A stretch of 64,000 nt of DNA from JANQLU01 sp964434955 (GCA_964434955.1 CAYSXI010000008.1:4394-68393), one strand, 5' to 3'. Shown: positions 28,343-38,700, numbered from the stretch's first letter. Notes: a model not told the origin generated them from the sequence alone. Translations and numbers: made by a program.

Positions 28343-29305
28343 CTATTTCTCTGGGTAGAGAGCCGTCGACAAGTATCGTTCACCGAGGTCGGGCAATACG
28401 ACAACGATCATTTTGCCTTCGTTCTCAGGACGCTTCGCGACTTCGAGAGCCGCCCACGCGGCCGCGCCGCAACTGATGCCACAGAAGAGGCCTTCCAGGG
28501 TCGAAAGCTGACGGGCGGTTTCAAACGCGTCGTCATCATTTACCTGAATCACTTCATCAATGATGTCGACATTCAATACGCCCGGGATGAACCCCGCGCC
28601 GATTCCCTGGATCTTGTGTTTGCCCGGCTGAATTTCATCGCCATTTTTCTTTTGTGTGATGACAGGGCTCGCGGTGGGTTCCACAGCGATCGAAATCATT
28701 TCCGGTTTTCTTGACTTGAGAACTTCTGAAACTCCGGTGATGGTACCCCCGGTGCCAACTCCCGATACGAGAATATCGATTTGGCCATCGGTGTCCCGCC
28801 AGATTTCCTCGGCCGTTGTTTTTCGATGAATCTCGGGGTTGGCTGGATTGTTGAACTGCTGGGGCATAAAGTAGTTTTCGTTTTCTTCTGCGAGTTCGGT
28901 TGCCTTCCGAATGGCACCGGGCATTCCTTGGTCGGCCGGAGTAAGAATCACTTCGGCACCGAGTGCGGTCAGAAGCCGCCGTCGCTCGATGGTCATGCTT
29001 TCGGGCATCGTGACTTTCAACTGGTGACCGCGTGCGGCACAAACGTAAGCCAGCGCGATTCCCGTATTTCCACTGGTTGGTTCAATCACGACCGTGTCTT
29101 CTTTGATCAAGCCATCGCGTTCGGCGGCATCAATCATGGCCCGGCCAATCCGGTCCTTCACGCTCCACAGCGGGTTCATGTTTTCGACTTTTCCAACCAC
29201 ATTCGCAACGCAGCCTTCGCTCACTCGTCGAAGTTTGACAAGTGGGGTGTTGCCGATGCATTGAGTGATTTCATCGTAAATCTTGCCCTGGGTCGCCGTA
29301 GACAT
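28343..29305 (-). CDS. cysK: Cysteine synthase (O-acetylserine sulfhydrylase)
   Basis: The product is 320 aa, typical for CysK/CysM. The PLP lysine is K50 in SVKDRIG, the substrate loop TSGNTG is at 77-82, and GVGTGGTITG forms the phosphate-binding loop. It makes cysteine from O-acetylserine and sulfide in the cytoplasm. The Trp in PLWSVKDR is unusual, since many homologs have a smaller residue there. AGAAGGAA precedes the ATG. It opens a leftward operon with the TPR-AAA ATPase, whose link to cysteine synthesis is not obvious. Confidence 0.94.
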   Translation of the reverse strand: MSTATQGKIYDEITQCIGNTPLVKLRRVSEGCVANVVGKVENMNPLWSVKDRIGRAMIDAAERDGLIKEDTVVIEPTSGNTGIALAYVCAARGHQLKVTMPESMTIERRRLLTALGAEVILTPADQGMPGAIRKATELAEENENYFMPQQFNNPANPEIHRKTTAEEIWRDTDGQIDILVSGVGTGGTITGVSEVLKSRKPEMISIAVEPTASPVITQKKNGDEIQPGKHKIQGIGAGFIPGVLNVDIIDEVIQVNDDDAFETARQLSTLEGLFCGISCGAAAWAALEVAKRPENEGKMIVVVLPDLGERYLSTALYPEK

Positions 29306-29418
29306 GTCTGTTTCCTTCTAATTGGTGCGGATCGTTCCGCCTGGAGGGTCAATTGATCAAGGAAAGTATACAAAATTGACGATGTCGACGGTAGAAACTT
29401 GGTTTACAACAGGATGAC

Positions 29419-30102
29419 ATGGAAACCACACTCCACCGTCAACTCAAGGAAAAGTTCGCAGGAAAGTCGGGCGATACCGAGGTCCGCCACGGCCGCTATC
29501 GAATTGACGTGGTACGTGGAAAACGCTTGATTGAAATCCAGCAAAGCTCCCTTTCCGCAATACGGGACAAAATCCGAAAGCTCTGCGTCGAAGCCGAAAG
29601 TAGCGATTACCAAGTTGAGGTCGTGAAACCGCTGGTCACCCGTAAGAAGCTGATCAAACTCGATTCCGAGAACGGCGAAGTTGTCAGCCAACGCTGGAGT
29701 CCCAAGCGGGGAAAGCTTACCGATGTTTTCGGTGAACTCGTGTACTTCACGCGGGCCTTTCCGCATCCAAAACTGACTCTGACAGTTCTGGAAATCGAAG
29801 TTGAAGAAACCAGGTATCCGGGACACGGCAAACGGCGGCGGCGGCGCAACAACGATTTTCAAGTTCAGGAAATTCGAATCACCGATTTCGGAGACACGAC
29901 TCGATTTCGACGAGCCAAGGATTGGCTCCGCCTGATTCCAGGTCGGCTTCCGCGACAATTTGATACAAACGACATCGCGACGCGAATGGATGTCGACCGT
30001 TCGGAAGCCCAGAGAGCCGCCTATTGTCTACGAAACATCGGCGCGATCGAACCAGTCGGCAAAAAAGGGAATGCGATTCTTTACACGAAGTCCGCCGCCT
30101 AA
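29419..30102 (+). CDS. Putative CoiA-like nuclease-fold protein with C-terminal winged helix
   Basis: The product is 227 aa. Residues 26-50 read RYRIDVV, RLIEIQ and SSLSAIRDK: D30, E39 and Q41 have the D-x8-E-x-Q spacing of PD-(D/E)XK nucleases, and the following Ser-Ser and Arg recall CoiA-type domains. The central part is basic (GKRRRRRNN at about 137). The last 70 residues look like a winged helix (FDTNDIATRMDVDRSEAQ). It is a single gene, divergent from cysK and closed by a hairpin terminator. The nuclease call is from motif spacing only. Confidence 0.6.
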   Translation: METTLHRQLKEKFAGKSGDTEVRHGRYRIDVVRGKRLIEIQQSSLSAIRDKIRKLCVEAESSDYQVEVVKPLVTRKKLIKLDSENGEVVSQRWSPKRGKLTDVFGELVYFTRAFPHPKLTLTVLEIEVEETRYPGHGKRRRRRNNDFQVQEIRITDFGDTTRFRRAKDWLRLIPGRLPRQFDTNDIATRMDVDRSEAQRAAYCLRNIGAIEPVGKKGNAILYTKSAA

Positions 30103-30153
30103 TGAACCTTTTCGGGTTCGGAACAGCGATTCTTCTTCCTGCAAGCGCGCACA

Positions 30154-30182
30154 AAAAAGGACAGCTCGGGGCTGCCCTTTTT
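30154..30182. terminator. Bidirectional rho-independent terminator
   Basis: AAAAAGGACAGC and GCTGCCCTTTTT pair with one mismatch around a TCGGG loop. A-tract and T-tract flank the stem, so it can work for the rightward nuclease-like gene and the leftward ompH gene that ends at 30211. Confidence 0.8.
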
Positions 30183-30210
30183 CGAGGATCGAATTTTGAA
30201 GGTCATCGAC

Positions 30211-30831
30211 CTACTTGATTGAGTTGACGTCAAAAGTCAAACCAGCTTCGGCATGCATTTGCTTGATAATCGCAACGGTGATGTCCATGCTGTTTTGATA
30301 GACGATATTTCGATTGACACCTTTGATCACGGCGCCGCGATTCTCACGATCAATCGGATCGGATTCGAATCGAATGACCAGTGAAATGCCAGCCTGCTTC
30401 GCATAGGCTGATACGATCTGGTTCATTTTGACATAGGTGTCGAAATACAGTTTGGCTTCGCGGTTGAGAAGGTCCGTCTGAGCGTGACGGCTCTCTGTCA
30501 TCATCTTGGCTCGTTTTTGTTCGAGTGCACCTTCCGCTTGTTTGCGCTCCGGTGTTCCCAACTTGTAGGTGTTGATTACCGATTGGGCTTCGCTTTGCAG
30601 TTGCTGCTGCTGCTGTTGAATTTTGTCTCGCAAGACCTGGGCTTCGCCTTCGATCTGCTTGAGCTTCTGCGCGAACGGTGGGTAATTTTTGAATACCTTG
30701 GCAACATCCAGTACCGTCACGTAGCCGGCATTGGCTGATTGTCCTTGTGCGTTTGCGTTCTGGGTCTGAATGCCGACGGCCAAAACAGCCATGGCAAATA
30801 CGATAGCGAGTGCTTTTGCTGAAGACTTCAA
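30211..30831 (-). CDS. OmpH/Skp-family periplasmic chaperone
   Basis: The product is 206 aa. A signal peptide (ALAIVFAMAVLAVGIQTQNANA) precedes the OmpH family segment GYVTVLDVAKVFKNYPPF and a long coiled coil rich in Gln. In the known family these proteins are periplasmic trimers that hold unfolded outer-membrane proteins. The start is a TTG at 30831-30829, chosen because AAGGAGGA (30838-30845) lies 6 nt upstream; a further upstream ATG would put charged residues before the signal peptide and has no ribosome site. Confidence 0.85.
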   Translation of the reverse strand: MKSSAKALAIVFAMAVLAVGIQTQNANAQGQSANAGYVTVLDVAKVFKNYPPFAQKLKQIEGEAQVLRDKIQQQQQQLQSEAQSVINTYKLGTPERKQAEGALEQKRAKMMTESRHAQTDLLNREAKLYFDTYVKMNQIVSAYAKQAGISLVIRFESDPIDRENRGAVIKGVNRNIVYQNSMDITVAIIKQMHAEAGLTFDVNSIK

Positions 30832-30837
30832 GATCAA

Positions 30838-30845
30838 TCCTCCTT
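30838..30845 (-). promoter_or_regulatory. Strong ribosome binding site that fixes a TTG start
   Basis: On the minus strand the sequence reads AAGGAGGA, then TTGATC, then TTG. It is a near-perfect Shine-Dalgarno element and decides the start of the OmpH-family gene. Confidence 0.75.
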
Positions 30846-31124
30846 GATCGGCGTGAAGTTCACGGTCCGGCCAAAATGCTTTTACCGGGTTCCATTTGAT
30901 TTGAGTCAAAAAGTGACTTGGTCCCTCTTGGACATGGCACTTTCCAGTCGGTCAGTCTTAACCCACTGACGTCAGTTAGCTTAACCGCACTTACGATGCC
31001 AATTGACCAAAAAAAGATTCCTCGCGTTCGTGTCGACGAACAAGAATCGTAGCGGGCATTTACGTTTGCGTTTTTTACGGTTTCATCGCAAATCTGGCAA
31101 CGCGAATTTGCGAAAAAGAAAGAA
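30846..31124. promoter_or_regulatory. Upstream region of the ompH-like gene with repeated and palindromic elements
   Basis: This spacer has no gene. ACTGACGTCAGT (30965-30976) is a perfect 12-bp palindrome. GTCAGT followed by TTAACC occurs twice (30951-30963 and 30971-30986). TCGCAAAT and ATTTGCGA (31086-31093 and 31106-31113) form another inverted repeat. These could be regulator sites for the leftward ompH-like gene; none can be assigned. Confidence 0.35.
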
Positions 31125-31156
31125 GTTCACAAAAGGCTGCTATCACTTTTGTGAAC
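31125..31156 (-). terminator. Terminator of the choice-of-anchor B gene
   Basis: GTTCACAAAAG and CTTTTGTGAAC form a perfect 11-bp stem with a 10-base loop. Read leftward, it is followed by the T-rich run TTCTTTCTTTTT. It lies 74 bp past the stop of the leftward gene. The stem is AT-rich, so an operator role is also possible. Confidence 0.5.
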
Positions 31157-31229
31157 CTTGATCCGCGATTTATTACAAGGATTTTGAAATAGTTGCCAGT
31201 TGTTGGCTCAACGACCGGCAACCATGCTT

Positions 31230-32609
31230 TTAAGATCGACGTCGCCGGCGTCGCATGGCGGCGGCAGCCAAAAACGCCATCGCCAGGAACGAACCGCTAG
31301 CGGGCTCAGGTACCGAACTCAACTCGAGCAAAAACAAGCCGTTCTGCCGGTCACTGACGATGATCGTTCCACTATCGAAAAATGGATAAACGGACCAGGC
31401 ACCATTGAATGTCACATTGTTGTCCGTGTTGTAAGTGTCAAAGTACCCAAATTCTTCAAACTCGAGATTCTCAGCGTCGATGATGTCGATCACCCTCAAG
31501 CCACTCGTATAGTTTGCCTGATAAATCTTGCCATCTTTGACATAAAGATTGTGGTCAATGGTCGCGGCTTCGCCATTGTGGAAACCGAGGTACTCAGGAT
31601 TTTCCAGGTCCTCGACATTCCAAACATGCGTTCGGGTATTGATCAAATTCTCCGACCGACGCTCGTCGAGTTCGTCGTTCATGAAAAAGTATCGCTGGTC
31701 TTCGCTCAACCAACCCTGGTGTGAGTATTCCGAACCGCCATATCCAACACGAGAAACCTGCTCCATGTTGTTCTTGTTGGTGACATCAACAATCGTCAGC
31801 GTATCTTCGTTTGAGGCGAATGCGATTTCGCGACCGGCGTAAGTTGAATCGGGACCGATGTAGTTCACGACTTGCACGTCGTGGGTATAGCCATCCTGGT
31901 CAAAGTCGCCAACGTGGACGGGACTCGTGGGCGAATTCAAATCCAGGACATGAAGCCCTCCATCTGCAACTTCGCTACCAACGACGTAGGCGTAACCTGT
32001 TTGCTCGTTGATCGCAATATTGTGAGCCCGATTGAATCCCGAGTAGTGAGCCGTCGCCGAAAACGTCTGCGGATTTTGAGGGTCCACCGTCGTCAAGTCG
32101 TTGAGATTGAAAACCTGCATCCCGTGAGCGCCGTTTGCATCGGAAACGATGTAAACATGATCGTTGTAAACTTTCATGTCGCGCCAGGACTTGTTTCCCG
32201 TGTGCGTGTTGAGCCGTCCCAAATACTGTGGGTTGTAAGGATTGCTGATATCGACAAAGGCCGTTCCATTTGTCATTCCAAAAATGGCAAACTCTTTGCC
32301 CGTGTTTGAGTCGGTCCATCCCCAAATGTCATTTCCCAGGACGTTGGACTGGCCGGCACCCATTTCCGCCAAAGAAAGGCGTGAAAGAAGATTGATGTTG
32401 CGATGGTCATAAGGACCATTGCCACCAATCCCAGCAGGCGCAGAATTTCCAATTCCCTTTTCGTTGTTGTCTTCGTGCGCGAAAGAAGTTCCGCCACTTG
32501 TGACAAGCAAAACGATTGCCGCGAGGACCGCGACCGAAATTCGAGATTGAAAGGAAGGAGTAACTATTAATCGAGAGAGGCAGTTTCGAAAATAAGTAGT
32601 TACAAGCAT
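31230..32609 (-). CDS. Choice-of-anchor B / LVIVD-repeat secreted protein with PEP-CTERM tail
   Basis: The product is 459 aa. A signal region (VAVLAAIVLLVTSGGTSFA, about 26-44) leads into a repeated beta-propeller: GTAFVDISNPYNPQYLG, GLHVLDLNSPTSP and LTIVDVTNKNN are LVIVD-type blades. The GNDIWGW and HNIAINEQTGYAYVVGS segments match choice-of-anchor B proteins. The C-terminus reads VPEPASG, a hydrophobic stretch and an Arg run, the PEP-CTERM signal processed by exosortase in known systems. No exosortase gene is in the window. It is divergent from the CHRD gene, which has the same kind of tail. Confidence 0.85.
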   Translation of the reverse strand: MLVTTYFRNCLSRLIVTPSFQSRISVAVLAAIVLLVTSGGTSFAHEDNNEKGIGNSAPAGIGGNGPYDHRNINLLSRLSLAEMGAGQSNVLGNDIWGWTDSNTGKEFAIFGMTNGTAFVDISNPYNPQYLGRLNTHTGNKSWRDMKVYNDHVYIVSDANGAHGMQVFNLNDLTTVDPQNPQTFSATAHYSGFNRAHNIAINEQTGYAYVVGSEVADGGLHVLDLNSPTSPVHVGDFDQDGYTHDVQVVNYIGPDSTYAGREIAFASNEDTLTIVDVTNKNNMEQVSRVGYGGSEYSHQGWLSEDQRYFFMNDELDERRSENLINTRTHVWNVEDLENPEYLGFHNGEAATIDHNLYVKDGKIYQANYTSGLRVIDIIDAENLEFEEFGYFDTYNTDNNVTFNGAWSVYPFFDSGTIIVSDRQNGLFLLELSSVPEPASGSFLAMAFLAAAAMRRRRRRS

Positions 32610-32913
32610 GTCGTCATCTCAGCACTGAACATTCCCCAATATTCCTACGGGAAAGACTAACTGAGATTGGTACGCAACTCCAGTTTTCCAATCGTGAAAA
32701 AGGCAAAAAAGAGAAGGAATGTCTCAGAACAAAACGTTCAATTTTGCCTCATTTGTGAATCTCTTTCGCAATCGAAATGCTGCCGGAATCCAGGGCTGCA
32801 ACGATGGTTTGTTTGTTTTGAGCCTTGTTCGTTTCTCAATTCTTGACTTTTCCAGCCCCGCTTTTAAGTTGGAACCTGGAAACAGAGATTGCTTAAACAA
32901 CGAGAATCACCAA
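32610..32913. other. Divergent spacer between two PEP-CTERM genes
   Basis: This 304-bp spacer should contain promoters for both genes. An upstream ATG at 32719 is in frame with the CHRD gene and preceded by GAGAAGGA, but it would place 65 residues before a good signal peptide. No clear -35/-10 pairs were identified. Confidence 0.35.
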
Positions 32914-33537
32914 ATGTTGCGCCCTGCCTTTTTGCGCCTCGCCTTTTTGCGCCCTGCCTTACTTTTTCTCCTGGCCGTGCTCGGTTTGTCGATTTGGTCG
33001 AACGCAGCTTCGGCCGACATCATTCACTTCCGTCTGACGGGACTTGGCGGCGATGGTCTGTTAGCTTCGAATGTTCACCCGCATACACCGACGAACCCGG
33101 GCTCGGGAGGGATTGGTGTCTCGGGAATTTTCATTGACACCGAAACGAACACGCTCCACGTCGACGTGGCCTGGGGCTCGGGAAATGGATTCTCCGATTT
33201 GTCGAGCAACGTTGTGATGCTGCATCTCCATGGATTCACCGCGAATCCGGCGCCGGCTAGTTTCAATGAATTGAACCCGAATGTGATTATCAATCTTGGC
33301 AACTCATTGAACTTCGATGGGTCAGCGACCAACGGAAGCATGGTTGACGATTTCTTTGTCAGTAATGCCGAAATCCAGGGAATGGTCGAAGGACGTTCCT
33401 ACATCAACGTGCACACTTCGGAAAACCCAGACAGCGAACTTCGCGGTTACCTGGTCGTCGCGGTTCCTGAACCGGCAAGCGGTGGGTTACTGTTGCTTGC
33501 CGGAGTAATGGCACTTCGATTTCGCCGACGAAAGTAG
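32914..33537 (+). CDS. CHRD-domain secreted protein with PEP-CTERM tail
   Basis: The product is about 207 aa. An Arg-containing, strongly hydrophobic signal peptide (LLFLLAVLGLSIWSNAASA) precedes a CHRD domain: HFRLTGLGGDGLL at the start and VMLHLHGF then YINVHTSENPDSELRGYL, the HxH and NVHT..NP..E.RG core of the family. The tail VPEPASGGLLLLAGVMALRF followed by RRRK is a PEP-CTERM signal. ATG 32914 is chosen because it begins the signal peptide; ATG 32719 is in frame. The N-terminus has a short duplicated segment (FLRLAFLRPA). Confidence 0.85.
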   Translation: MLRPAFLRLAFLRPALLFLLAVLGLSIWSNAASADIIHFRLTGLGGDGLLASNVHPHTPTNPGSGGIGVSGIFIDTETNTLHVDVAWGSGNGFSDLSSNVVMLHLHGFTANPAPASFNELNPNVIINLGNSLNFDGSATNGSMVDDFFVSNAEIQGMVEGRSYINVHTSENPDSELRGYLVVAVPEPASGGLLLLAGVMALRFRRRK

Positions 33538-33718
33538 GTTGCGTTCTCGCGCACTTCCTCAGGCATTTTGCCTTTGCATTGCCTTGTCCGATTCGTCAAT
33601 GCCGAATCCGTTTTCGGCTGGATTCCCGTGCGGGCAGGAGCATTTTCTGCGACTGGATCAAGCCGGAAGTCTCAGCGCTTGGGCATGGTATCCAATGGGT
33701 TTCGCCGTTCGTGAATCG

Positions 33719-35536
33719 CTATTTTTCAAGCTGAAATTTTTCGGCATCGTATAGGGGCATGTAGCGGTAGTAGACCTCGAGGATCATGATTGCCATGCAA
33801 GTGTTGAAATGTCTCCCGCCTTCATCGCCGTACTTGTTGCGAAAATACCAACTGCCTTTCTGGTGTCCTTTCTGATCCTGGGTTTCAACCAGGTAGTCTC
33901 GCATCTGTTGGTTCCATTCGGGCCAGGACTTGGGGTGGTTGTAGTGGAACAAAGCTTGCGTTGCGTAGTAGTTGTGGTACAGATTCGACTTGGAGACTCC
34001 CGACTTTTTGACCAGGGAGTGCCCCGGGGCAAACATGTCGTGTTCTCGATGCCAACCGGTATACATCCTGGCGAGCATTCCGATTGCCGTGCAGGTTGAA
34101 TTGCCGTCTTCGGGTTTCTCGTATCCAAAGAAGCCACTTGGGTTTTGCATCGAATCCAAGAAAGCCCTGGTTTTCGTCCAGGTCTCTTTGGGCACTTCGA
34201 TCCCAGCCATTTCAGCGCTTTTGAGTGCTTGTATTTGCCAGGTCGTGACGGTGATATCTCCGGTTTGGCCGGGGACGTATCGCCAGCCACCGCCTTTGCT
34301 TTGCGCGCTGATAATGTACTGAACGGACAACTTGGCGGGACCCAGAAGCTTTTGGTCTTTGGTCATGGCATAGGATTCGCAAAGGGCAATGGTCGCAATC
34401 GCGTGCGCGTACATCGTGCCCTCGCTCAGGTCTCCGCCGTACCGGCTTTCGCGAATCCTGGAAACCAGGTACTCCAGTGCCCGTCCGACCTGCTTTTGAT
34501 AAGGGCCTTCCTGGTGCGTGTAGCCAGCACCGATAAAAGCCATGATGGCTAATCCGGTTGCGCCGGTGGTTGACCCATGCGAGCCGGGGGTGCGGCAACG
34601 GCCATCGCATTGTGGCGCCTTTCGGTGGTTGAACTTCCAGGCGCCGTTTTCGTACTGATGAAGTGATAGCCAGCGAAGGCCTTCCTCGACTGCAAGTTCG
34701 GAAGCTTCGGTGGGTCCACCCGTTCCAACCTTGCTGCTTCGATTCGATTGGGTTCTGCCTTCGAGTCCACCGCCGTTGGGGCGTGTCATCCCGACATTGG
34801 AAATCTCCATTGGCATGGTTTGAAACTTCCAAGGCTCTTTGGAACTTTTTTCGTTCTTTTCACTTTTCTCGTTAGCGATTTCTTCGTTCGCAAGATCGTT
34901 GTTGATGTCTTTTACATCGACGTCGACTTTGTTTTCATTCGGATCCGTTTGGATGTCGACTTGGATGTCGTCAAAGGGCGACTTTTCAATTTGCGGAGTA
35001 TCGTTGGGTTCCGATTGAATGCTCAAGACACCTTTGCTCTTTTCGCGGGGGGCGAAAAACCAAAGCGCCAGAGCGATGAAGATCAACAAGTGAAACGCGA
35101 GGCTCGCGATGAAGCCGGAGGAATTTCGGCGCGTTTTTTTGCTTTGCCAAATGTGGACGGATTCGGATTCCGAGTTTTGTTCCGGCTCCGTCGAGACCGG
35201 ATCCAGATCGGTTGAATCCACCGGCGGTCGGTAGTTCTCGGTGATCACCAGCGGGCGGCTCTGGGATTGGCCCAGTTGGGGCCTGGCAGGTTTTGTCTTT
35301 GGCGGAGCAGGGGAGGAGACTTTTTGCGCGGGCGGATTCTTTTTTTTGACCAGCCGTTTGGTCGGAAGCGGCCGCGACGCAGGTCTCGATTCTGCCGATT
35401 TCGCTTTTTCCGGCGCGCGTTTTGACTGCTTCTTGGCGGCGGCCTTCAGAACCTCAGGCGGGATTTCCTCCGCTCCCGAAATCGAAATTTGATTCGGGTT
35501 TTGCGGATCGACAGGGCTGTCGGTGGAGTCCGTCAT
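33719..35536 (-). CDS. Membrane-anchored prenyltransferase/squalene-oxidase-repeat protein with TonB-like N-terminus
   Basis: The product is about 605 aa. A Pro/Lys/Ser-rich cytoplasmic region (1-130) is followed by one membrane helix (FIASLAFHLLIFIALALWFF) and an acidic linker, as in TonB-like proteins. From about 285 to the end is an alpha/alpha-toroid of prenyltransferase/squalene-oxidase type: GLRWLSLHQYENGAWKF, ALEYLVSRI and FLDSMQNPSGFFGY are repeat units. Such toroids are common in planctomycete membrane proteins of unknown role. ATG 35536 (MTDSTDS) is preferred to an upstream start at 35572. The gene is convergent with the CHRD gene. Confidence 0.8.
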   Translation of the reverse strand: MTDSTDSPVDPQNPNQISISGAEEIPPEVLKAAAKKQSKRAPEKAKSAESRPASRPLPTKRLVKKKNPPAQKVSSPAPPKTKPARPQLGQSQSRPLVITENYRPPVDSTDLDPVSTEPEQNSESESVHIWQSKKTRRNSSGFIASLAFHLLIFIALALWFFAPREKSKGVLSIQSEPNDTPQIEKSPFDDIQVDIQTDPNENKVDVDVKDINNDLANEEIANEKSEKNEKSSKEPWKFQTMPMEISNVGMTRPNGGGLEGRTQSNRSSKVGTGGPTEASELAVEEGLRWLSLHQYENGAWKFNHRKAPQCDGRCRTPGSHGSTTGATGLAIMAFIGAGYTHQEGPYQKQVGRALEYLVSRIRESRYGGDLSEGTMYAHAIATIALCESYAMTKDQKLLGPAKLSVQYIISAQSKGGGWRYVPGQTGDITVTTWQIQALKSAEMAGIEVPKETWTKTRAFLDSMQNPSGFFGYEKPEDGNSTCTAIGMLARMYTGWHREHDMFAPGHSLVKKSGVSKSNLYHNYYATQALFHYNHPKSWPEWNQQMRDYLVETQDQKGHQKGSWYFRNKYGDEGGRHFNTCMAIMILEVYYRYMPLYDAEKFQLEK

Positions 35537-35737
35537 CGCGATCTGTTCTGAAAAGCGGCAGAATCGTTCCAAGTGTTACCTGCACGCGTGGTTTCCACGC
35601 AGATTTGCGGTAGATGCAGGCGAATCCGGCTGAAATATAGCTTTCAGTTACCCAACCGCCGGGGATTGCGATCGCGTTTCAACAGCTTTTTGGGGCGGCA
35701 ACTGGCCCGATTGGGGACTTTCGTTCTGACGGTCCCG

Positions 35738-38700
35738 CTATTGGAACGAGAGCGTTCCAAGTGGCCGTGAATCGCTTCGGTGTGGCCAGTGAACGGAGTG
35801 ATTTTTGAAAGATCGCGAAGCGGAGAAGCCCCAGTGGTTTCCGTGGAGTTGAATTTGGTTGGTTGATTCGCCGACCAGCTCTTTCAAAGGAATGGCGGCT
35901 TCGATCGACCATTGCGAATCGGTTTCCGCTCGCGCGACGTACCAGGTCGGATCCCATTTCCGATTCCCGTTGATGGATTCGGCAACGTGACCACGACGGT
36001 CGACCGACAACTCGAACCAGGTTTCAAAATCTCGATCCAGATCCAGTCGAAGTGTGATGTGTTCGGAATTCTGGAAGCTAGGATCCCGGTGCCTTTTCGT
36101 GTTTTCGACACGCGGGATCGATTTTACCTTTTTCGTCGCGCGAATCCGGATGTACAGATACTGTTCGTCACGTACCAGCTGAATTTCCGTATCACCCAGA
36201 CGCGCGTCCCCTGCCATTTGAATGGACTGTTCTTTCAGTTGTTGCCAAAGTGGTTCATCGAACTTGCCGTCCAGGAAGGGTTTCGAGCCGATTGAGGGAC
36301 AAAGGACTGTCGAGTTCTTGTCCGGGTTCTCTTTGGAATTCAAGAGTCCAATCTCGCGACGGGCTACGTATTTGATCGCGTTGGGAGTCGTGATTGAGCT
36401 ACTTATTTGACTGAACAAGGTCGGGTTGGGGCGTGCGGATGTCTTGCGATTGACCATTGCCATCGCCAACTCCGACCGTGGATTGCCTTGCGATAATCCT
36501 GTTTGTCGAACGTGATTCAAGATTTGTTTTGCCTTTTCCGTCCGCCGTTTCCAAACAGAGATGTTTTGGGGCTTTTGCTCTTCGTGGGATGTTTTCTTGA
36601 CGTCTGATGGCTGGTTCGGCGTCCACTCAATTCTTGTCTGGCCGTTTTGTCGGACCATCCGCGGAGTCGCTTCGTAATTCGCGCGTTGAACGGTTTTGAT
36701 TCCCGTTTGTAAACTTGGCTCGCTTGCTTGTACCTTCTCGGCAAGAATCGCGTTCTCAACACTACTGAAATGGTTCAACAGCCAGATAGCGCTCGACTCG
36801 GCAAGCCAATGCCGAGGATACTTTTGGACCAAGAGCTCATGGGCTGCCACGGCGGATGCGGCGTGGCCTTCCGACCAATAACGCTGCGCCAGTTCGTTAA
36901 GCCAAATTCCGCCAGTCTCATTATCCAGGGTCGACAACAGCTGCTGAATTTTTTGGTTCCAGCTTCGGGTCGACGCTCCGTCGAAATGCCAAGTTGACAT
37001 TTCATTCAACAACTGTTTACGCGTTGTTGATTTTTTGATTTGATCCATCGTCGCGAAAGCATGGTTGGACTTTGATCTTCGATAAAGTTTTGTCTTCGTT
37101 TCCGCATCAAACATTTGCTGTCCGCTTCCGCGAAACGCGACAAGATCGTTGAGTCTTAAATTCGGACTCGCATGGGTGATGCCCAAGATGGCACGACCCA
37201 CCTGAACGCGGTCTGACATCGTGCCGCCCAATTGCAACAGGACCTGGGATCCGTTTTCAATCAAGTTGGCATTCGCCAACGTCCCCGCCCGAATCAGTAG
37301 CCTTGAAGGCTCCCAAGGGCGCAAGCCGGTTTCCGTAATTTGATTGGGGAATTGATACTTGTCCGGGGCGGCGCGAAACGCCGCCAACACGGTTTGATCC
37401 AGATCGAAAGCGGCCGTGTTTCTCTGTGGCCCCGCCGATCCCTGACAGGAAACAATCACATGGGGGCGGAGCATTCGAATGAGTCGGGTAATCTGAAATA
37501 CGGGAGTGAGTTCCTGGCTTTGCTTGCTTCCCCGACCGATCGAAACCGTCTGAAAAATGGCGTTGCCATATCGGCTACAAGCATGGCGGGCTGCCGGCAA
37601 CGAGCTTCCGCTCGAACTCGAATTGAGGATCACGACGCTTGTTAAAAACCCCTGCTCGGAGGAGTACTTGGCCAGCAACTCAAAGGGAATCTGATCTGGG
37701 CTGTCTGCGATAATCATGATTGCCATGGAATGATCATCACCTCGATTCTTTTGCCAGGTCTTGCCGCCGTCACGAGTTCTCAGAATCAGTCCTTGATCCC
37801 CGACGGCCCAGCCACGCTCGCTGTCGATAAAAAACAGTTTTCGAATGCTGTTCTTTTGTCCGGTATTGAGCTTCTTCCATTTGCCGGTTTCAAAATCGTG
37901 TTTGTAGACGTAGGTACCGGGGGTTCCGGCGGTCCAGGCGCTTGATCCAGCAGTCGCGACGGTATTCAAGTCGATCGCGAGTTCACGTGGTTGATTCTGG
38001 AACTTCCAGCTGGTGCCATTTTTGTTGGTTAACAAAACCTGAAAGTGGTCACCGACCGCGATCCCTTTGTAACCCTGTTTCGTTTTGGCGAAAGCGATAT
38101 CATTCAAGTTGACTTTCGCAGGAACTAGCATCGACATTGGAACCACGCGCCCCGATTCGATTCGACAGATTTGAGAATCGTCGCGCAAACCGATGTTTAA
38201 GTCCTGGACCTGGGCCAACGCTTTCCAGGAATTCAATTGGTTGGCTGAACTTCCGACCCAGGTTTTTCCGGCATCGGAAGTGGTCAAGATTCCACCGGGA
38301 TGAAAATGCGAACTGCGGCCCAGGGCAATGCCGGCCCCCGTGGGAGAAAGCTCGGCATCAACCACGGCGGGAATGTTCGTCGAGATTCGATGCCAACGCT
38401 TGCCACCATCTTTTGTTTGAAGAACGACACCTTCACTTGGAAAGACACGCGTATCTTTCTTGTCGTGAAAAGGCTTTGAGATTCCACCCAATGCCCAACC
38501 ATTTTTTTCATCGGTAAAGTAGACTCGCTGGAGATCCGCGCTGATGCCGCTGTAAACGCGGGCCCAAGTTCGGCCACCGTCCGTGGAACTTAGAATCGTG
38601 CCGTGATCTCCAACCGCAAACCCGCGGTCGGCGTTCAGGAAAAAGACGTCGTGAAGCGTCGAAACCCCCGACCAGCTTTTGGGACGAAATGCATCGGCGG

